Below, in pieces: positions 61,182 to 64,000 of a DNA stretch of 64,000 bases. The position numbers and the translations under genes were made by a program. A model generated the notes under the pieces. That model worked only from the letters and a program-made list of their open reading frames with translations. It had not been told where the DNA came from and searched no databases. Numbering within the stretch: position 1 is the first letter of the stretch; each line of letters begins with the position of its first letter. Source of the DNA: Gammaproteobacteria bacterium (GTDB lineage: Bacteria; Pseudomonadota; Gammaproteobacteria; Pseudomonadales; Azotimanducaceae); NCBI GenBank assembly GCA_012269545.1, contig JAAXKB010000040.1:1-64000 (forward strand), written 5' to 3'.

Positions 61182-62045
61182 ATGTCACAACAGCACTTTG
61201 AAACCTTTGATCTCACCATCGAAAACGATATTGCACACATTTGCCTCAATCGACCGGATAAGCGCAACAGCATGATTCCGTCGTTCTGGGAGGACCTACC
61301 CAACGTTGTGCAAGACATAGACGACAATTCTAAGGCTCGGGTCATCGTCATTTCTTCCAGCGGGCCGGTTTTCACCGCGGGCATGGACTTAAACGCCTTT
61401 ACGCCGAAAAGCCATCAAAGTGCCGATGACGCCAAGCGCGAACGCATTCGTCATGGGGCGGCCTTTTACGATACGGCTCGCAAAACTCAAGCCGCCTTCA
61501 ATGCGTTGGAAGCCTGCAGACTACCGGTACTGGCGGCCATTCAGGGCGGCTGCGTTGGCGGCGGGTTAGATATGGTCACAGCCTGCGACATGCGCTACTG
61601 CACCCAAGACGCTTTCTTTACGATCTTCGAAATTAACATCGGCATGACCGCAGACGTAGGCACCTTCCCGCGGCTGGTACAGCAAATGCCAGAGGGTCTT
61701 GTACGCGAATTAGCCTATACCGGCAGACGCATGGCCGCCGATGAAGCTCTCAGTACAGGCTTGGTCAATCGCGTCTTTGCCAGTCACGAGGAGATGCTTG
61801 CCTGCGTCATGGCCATCGCTGCCGAAATTGCCTCCAAAGCACCGCTGGCGGTCTACGGCTGTAAGCATATGATCAATTACTCCAAGGACCACACAACTGC
61901 TGACACACTGGACTATATCGCCATATGGAACGCCTCGTTTTTGCAGAGTCAAGAAATGCAGGAGGCGATGACCGCCAATGCTGAAAAGCGTCCTGGAAAC
62001 TTTGTCCCGCTGCCGGGTAGGCAAAAAAGTTTCGGTTCGAGTTAA
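61182..62045 (+). CDS. Dienoyl-CoA isomerase-like crotonase
   Basis: A 287-residue crotonase that closely matches delta3,5-delta2,4-dienoyl-CoA isomerase (ECH1). ECH1 relies on two Asp and one Glu; here they correspond to GGLDMVTACDMRYC, the Glu in IFEINIGMT, and the Asp in TADVGTFPRL. The remainder, RELAYTGRRMAADEALSTGLV, is typical. The reaction moves conjugated double bonds during breakdown of unsaturated acyl-CoA with odd-position double bonds. CAGGAGG precedes the ATG. The VOC gene follows 34 bases later, so they form an operon. Confidence 0.93.
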   Translation: MSQQHFETFDLTIENDIAHICLNRPDKRNSMIPSFWEDLPNVVQDIDDNSKARVIVISSSGPVFTAGMDLNAFTPKSHQSADDAKRERIRHGAAFYDTARKTQAAFNALEACRLPVLAAIQGGCVGGGLDMVTACDMRYCTQDAFFTIFEINIGMTADVGTFPRLVQQMPEGLVRELAYTGRRMAADEALSTGLVNRVFASHEEMLACVMAIAAEIASKAPLAVYGCKHMINYSKDHTTADTLDYIAIWNASFLQSQEMQEAMTANAEKRPGNFVPLPGRQKSFGSS

Positions 62046-62079
62046 TGGCTTTGCTAGGGGCTGAATAGAGGAAAAAGGG

Positions 62080-62859
62080 ATGACGATTCAACTTCGACAA
62101 ATTTGCTTGGTGGCGCAGGACATTCAACCGGTGGTCGAAGATCTGCGCAGCATCTTGGGTATCAACAGCTGCTACGTTGACCCGGGAGTTAAAATCTTCG
62201 GTCTGGAAAACAACCTTATGCCCGTGGGGCGAAATTTCCTCGAGGTTGTCGCGCCGATTCAAGATAACACCGCCGGTGGGCGTTATCTGCAACGACGAGG
62301 CGGCGATGGCGGCTATATGGTCATCACCCAAATCGACACCTATGCCGAACACCAGCGCCTGCGTCAGCGGGCCATCGATGCCGGAGTGCGGGTCGCCCAC
62401 GAACACAGCAGTGAGCAATGGACTCTGACCCAACTGCATCCGGGTGACTTAAAGGCAGCGTTTTTGGAGTTGGAGTACGACAAAGACGAGGACTTTGACG
62501 GCCGCTGGAATCCGGTGGGCGGATTCGGCTGGGAAGACCAAGTCAAACAGGATGTCACCAAGGACTTTGTTGGTGTGGAGCTGCAAGGAGATGACCCTGA
62601 AGCACTGGCAGCACTGTGGGGACAATGCACGGACCTAGCTGTAGAGACCAATGCCGCGGGACAGCCATGTATTTCGTTCAACAATGCTACTCTGCGCTTC
62701 GTCCCGGTAAACGACGCCCGCGGCCCGGGACTGGGCGGCTTAGATATTGCGGTAATGGATCGCGAGCATATTCTGCGTGAAGCCAGGGCGCGCGGCGGTT
62801 ATGTCAGTGATGATCAGGTGACGATCTGCGGCACCCGCTGGTATTTGACGGACGGCTGA
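62080..62859 (+). CDS. VOC family (glyoxalase-like) protein
   Basis: A 259-residue protein of the vicinal-oxygen-chelate fold, glyoxalase-like type. It has two half modules: LRQICLVAQDIQPVVEDL with NFLEVVAPIQ, and a second starting VGVELQGDDPEALAALW with LRFVPVND. Metal-ligand His/Glu residues are not all clear, so function is open: a dioxygenase, epimerase or binding protein. GAGGAAAAAGGG is a strong Shine-Dalgarno. It ends seven bases before the convergent CoA-transferase stop. Confidence 0.87.
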   Translation: MTIQLRQICLVAQDIQPVVEDLRSILGINSCYVDPGVKIFGLENNLMPVGRNFLEVVAPIQDNTAGGRYLQRRGGDGGYMVITQIDTYAEHQRLRQRAIDAGVRVAHEHSSEQWTLTQLHPGDLKAAFLELEYDKDEDFDGRWNPVGGFGWEDQVKQDVTKDFVGVELQGDDPEALAALWGQCTDLAVETNAAGQPCISFNNATLRFVPVNDARGPGLGGLDIAVMDREHILREARARGGYVSDDQVTICGTRWYLTDG

Positions 62860-62865
62860 CAGGCT

Positions 62866-64000
62866 TTACGCGCCGCAATCACCAACCACGCGGTCTGTGA
62901 TGAGGCGCTGGATCTCCGCGCTGCCCAATCCCAGCTCGGCAAGAACTTCGCGACCGTGCTCGCCTAAGTGCGGCGCTCTGCGCGGCTCAATCGATTGAGC
63001 ATCATCGGAGAAAAAAGCTGGCTGGAGGTATCGCAGGCTGCCCAGTTCCGCATCCTCCATAGTTCGCAATATGCCGGAGGCTTCCAACTGTTCATCGGCA
63101 AATACCTCCTGCATCGAGTTCACCACAGCGTAAGGCACATCATTGCGCGCAAGCGCCTCCTGCCACTGTTCATTTGTTCTGTTTGGCGCTATCCGCGCAA
63201 TCAGTTCATAGAGTTCATCAATGCGATGCGAACGCGCTGCCCCATCGCGAATCCAACCTGCGGCCGCCAATTCTGTCTCTTCAACCAGAGTCAAGAACCG
63301 AACCCATTGCTTTGTACTGTAAGGCATGATCGCCATATAGCCGTCAGCCGTTTTAAAGGGACGGCGGTTAGCGGACATCAATCGCTGGTAACCCATCTTC
63401 CCTTGGGATGGCACCATGGTGTGACCAGCAAGATGCTCCGCCATCATGAAGCTAGTCATGGTTTCAAGCATGGGCACCTCAATGCTCTGCCCCTCACCCG
63501 TGCGCAAGCGATGCACTAAGGCAGCGGCAATCGCCAGCGCCAAGTGCAGCCCGACAACCTTGTCGCAAACAATGCTGCGAAAAAACTGCGGCGCATCGTC
63601 CGCATCCGCATTGAGCGCAGCAATACCCGAACGCGCCTGAATAATATCATCATAGGCTGGGCTGTTCGCATCAGGACCATGACTGGCAAATCCGGGTGAC
63701 CAGCAATGCACGATATCTGGCTTTATCTGCTTCATCTGCGCGTAGGAAATACCCAGAGCAAGTGCCGACATACCACGCATGTTGTGCACTACTACATCTG
63801 CCTCCTTGACCAACTGAGCCAGAACATCCTGGCCAGCCGGGTGCTTGAGATCCAAAGCAATGCTGCGCTTGTTGCGATTAAAATTCGCAAAGCCAGCGCC
63901 AATGTCTGCACTGGGGCCAGGGCGCACGGCACGAAACCCGTCTCCCTCCAACGGCTCTACTTTCGTGACTTGGGCACCAAAATCACCAAGAAACTGGGTG
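62866..64000 (-). CDS. CaiB/BaiF CoA-transferase, N-terminus beyond window
   Basis: At least 378 residues of a class III CoA-transferase, canonical in order. The first visible segment is QFLGDFGAQVTKVEP, then LDLKHPAGQDVLAQLV, DVVVHNMRG, and the catalytic Asp region NSPAYDDIIQARSGI, followed by VGLHLALAIAAALVHR and GYMAIMPYS. The C-terminus EIQRLITDRVVGDCGA is complete. The reading frame is open to the window end, so the real start lies beyond 64000; the TTG at 63951 is internal. It moves CoA between carboxylic acids, probably to activate the substrate of the neighbouring crotonases. Confidence 0.93.
   Translation of the reverse strand, partial: TQFLGDFGAQVTKVEPLEGDGFRAVRPGPSADIGAGFANFNRNKRSIALDLKHPAGQDVLAQLVKEADVVVHNMRGMSALALGISYAQMKQIKPDIVHCWSPGFASHGPDANSPAYDDIIQARSGIAALNADADDAPQFFRSIVCDKVVGLHLALAIAAALVHRLRTGEGQSIEVPMLETMTSFMMAEHLAGHTMVPSQGKMGYQRLMSANRRPFKTADGYMAIMPYSTKQWVRFLTLVEETELAAAGWIRDGAARSHRIDELYELIARIAPNRTNEQWQEALARNDVPYAVVNSMQEVFADEQLEASGILRTMEDAELGSLRYLQPAFFSDDAQSIEPRRAPHLGEHGREVLAELGLGSAEIQRLITDRVVGDCGA

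Noticed and set aside
33245-64000. A steroid degradation island
   Set aside because: No kstD, kshA, hsaA-D or other diagnostic steroid ring genes are present; only generic CoA enzymes are.
1-64000. tRNA, rRNA, CRISPR array, integrase or transposase
   Set aside because: Reading the window found no array of direct repeats, no rRNA stretch and no recombinase-like protein; a covariance-model scan for tRNA was not possible.

Overview
The window reads as chromosomal DNA of a marine-type gammaproteobacterium, most likely of the OMG/Cellvibrionales kind (Halieaceae, SAR92 or BD1-7 relatives). This is an inference from gene content: a Prc protease with the gammaproteobacterial C-terminal domain, PdxH, an FkpA/Mip-like lipoprotein, many CoA-thioester enzymes, a DUF5916 outer-membrane protein, an M2 peptidase lipoprotein, class C beta-lactamase-like hydrolases and a redoxin/cytochrome c/PHM-like fusion. 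Base composition looks even and moderately GC-rich. I see no rRNA, tRNA, CRISPR array, insertion sequence, integrase or prophage gene, so nothing marks a mobile island.

Layout. 1-11.8 kb: a DUF2141 protein, an acyl-CoA dehydrogenase overlapping an alpha/beta hydrolase whose nucleophile position is Ala, then housekeeping genes (pdxH, FKBP lipoprotein with a clear terminator, prc, an isolated ThrS without a TGS domain) and two MFS transporters. 11.8-19.3 kb: a J-domain-like small protein, a secreted epoxide-hydrolase-like enzyme, an MFS carrier, an acyl-CoA ligase, a GST, a Coq4-family protein and a GMC oxidoreductase. 19.3-25.0 kb: a minus-strand envelope block (two serine hydrolases, a SPOR-like/DUF5916 protein). 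25.2-32.4 kb: two enoyl-CoA hydratases, a two-RCK membrane protein with a non-canonical pore loop, an M2 peptidase lipoprotein, a luciferase-like monooxygenase and an MDR reductase.

32.6-41.7 kb is the most coherent catabolic module: acyl-CoA dehydrogenase, amidohydrolase, a CaiB-type CoA-transferase with domains in permuted order, an enoyl-CoA hydratase whose C-terminal-like helical region sits at the N-terminus, an acyl-CoA ligase preceded by a small conserved protein, and an Rv3520c-like luciferase-family oxidoreductase. This set resembles gene groups I know from Actinobacteria. The substrate cannot be read from the sequence, but the logic is amide hydrolysis, CoA activation, then a beta-oxidation-like pathway.

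41.7-64 kb is a mosaic of oxidative and CoA genes: a CmcJ-type oxygenase, the redoxin/cytochrome/copper-monooxygenase-like fusion, a GPH transporter, short-chain dehydrogenases, a second amidohydrolase, an FAH-type hydratase, an NrtS-like small membrane protein, two TauD-type dioxygenases (one translationally coupled to a shortened acyl-CoA-dehydrogenase-like protein), an aldo/keto reductase, a FAD oxidoreductase, a MaoC-like protein, an MHS transporter, a stand-alone ModA, two more crotonases (one matching dienoyl-CoA isomerase), a VOC protein and a CaiB CoA-transferase cut by the window end. Most operons are short and strands alternate often. Start codons were reassigned wherever a Shine-Dalgarno sequence or family length favoured a site other than the longest frame.
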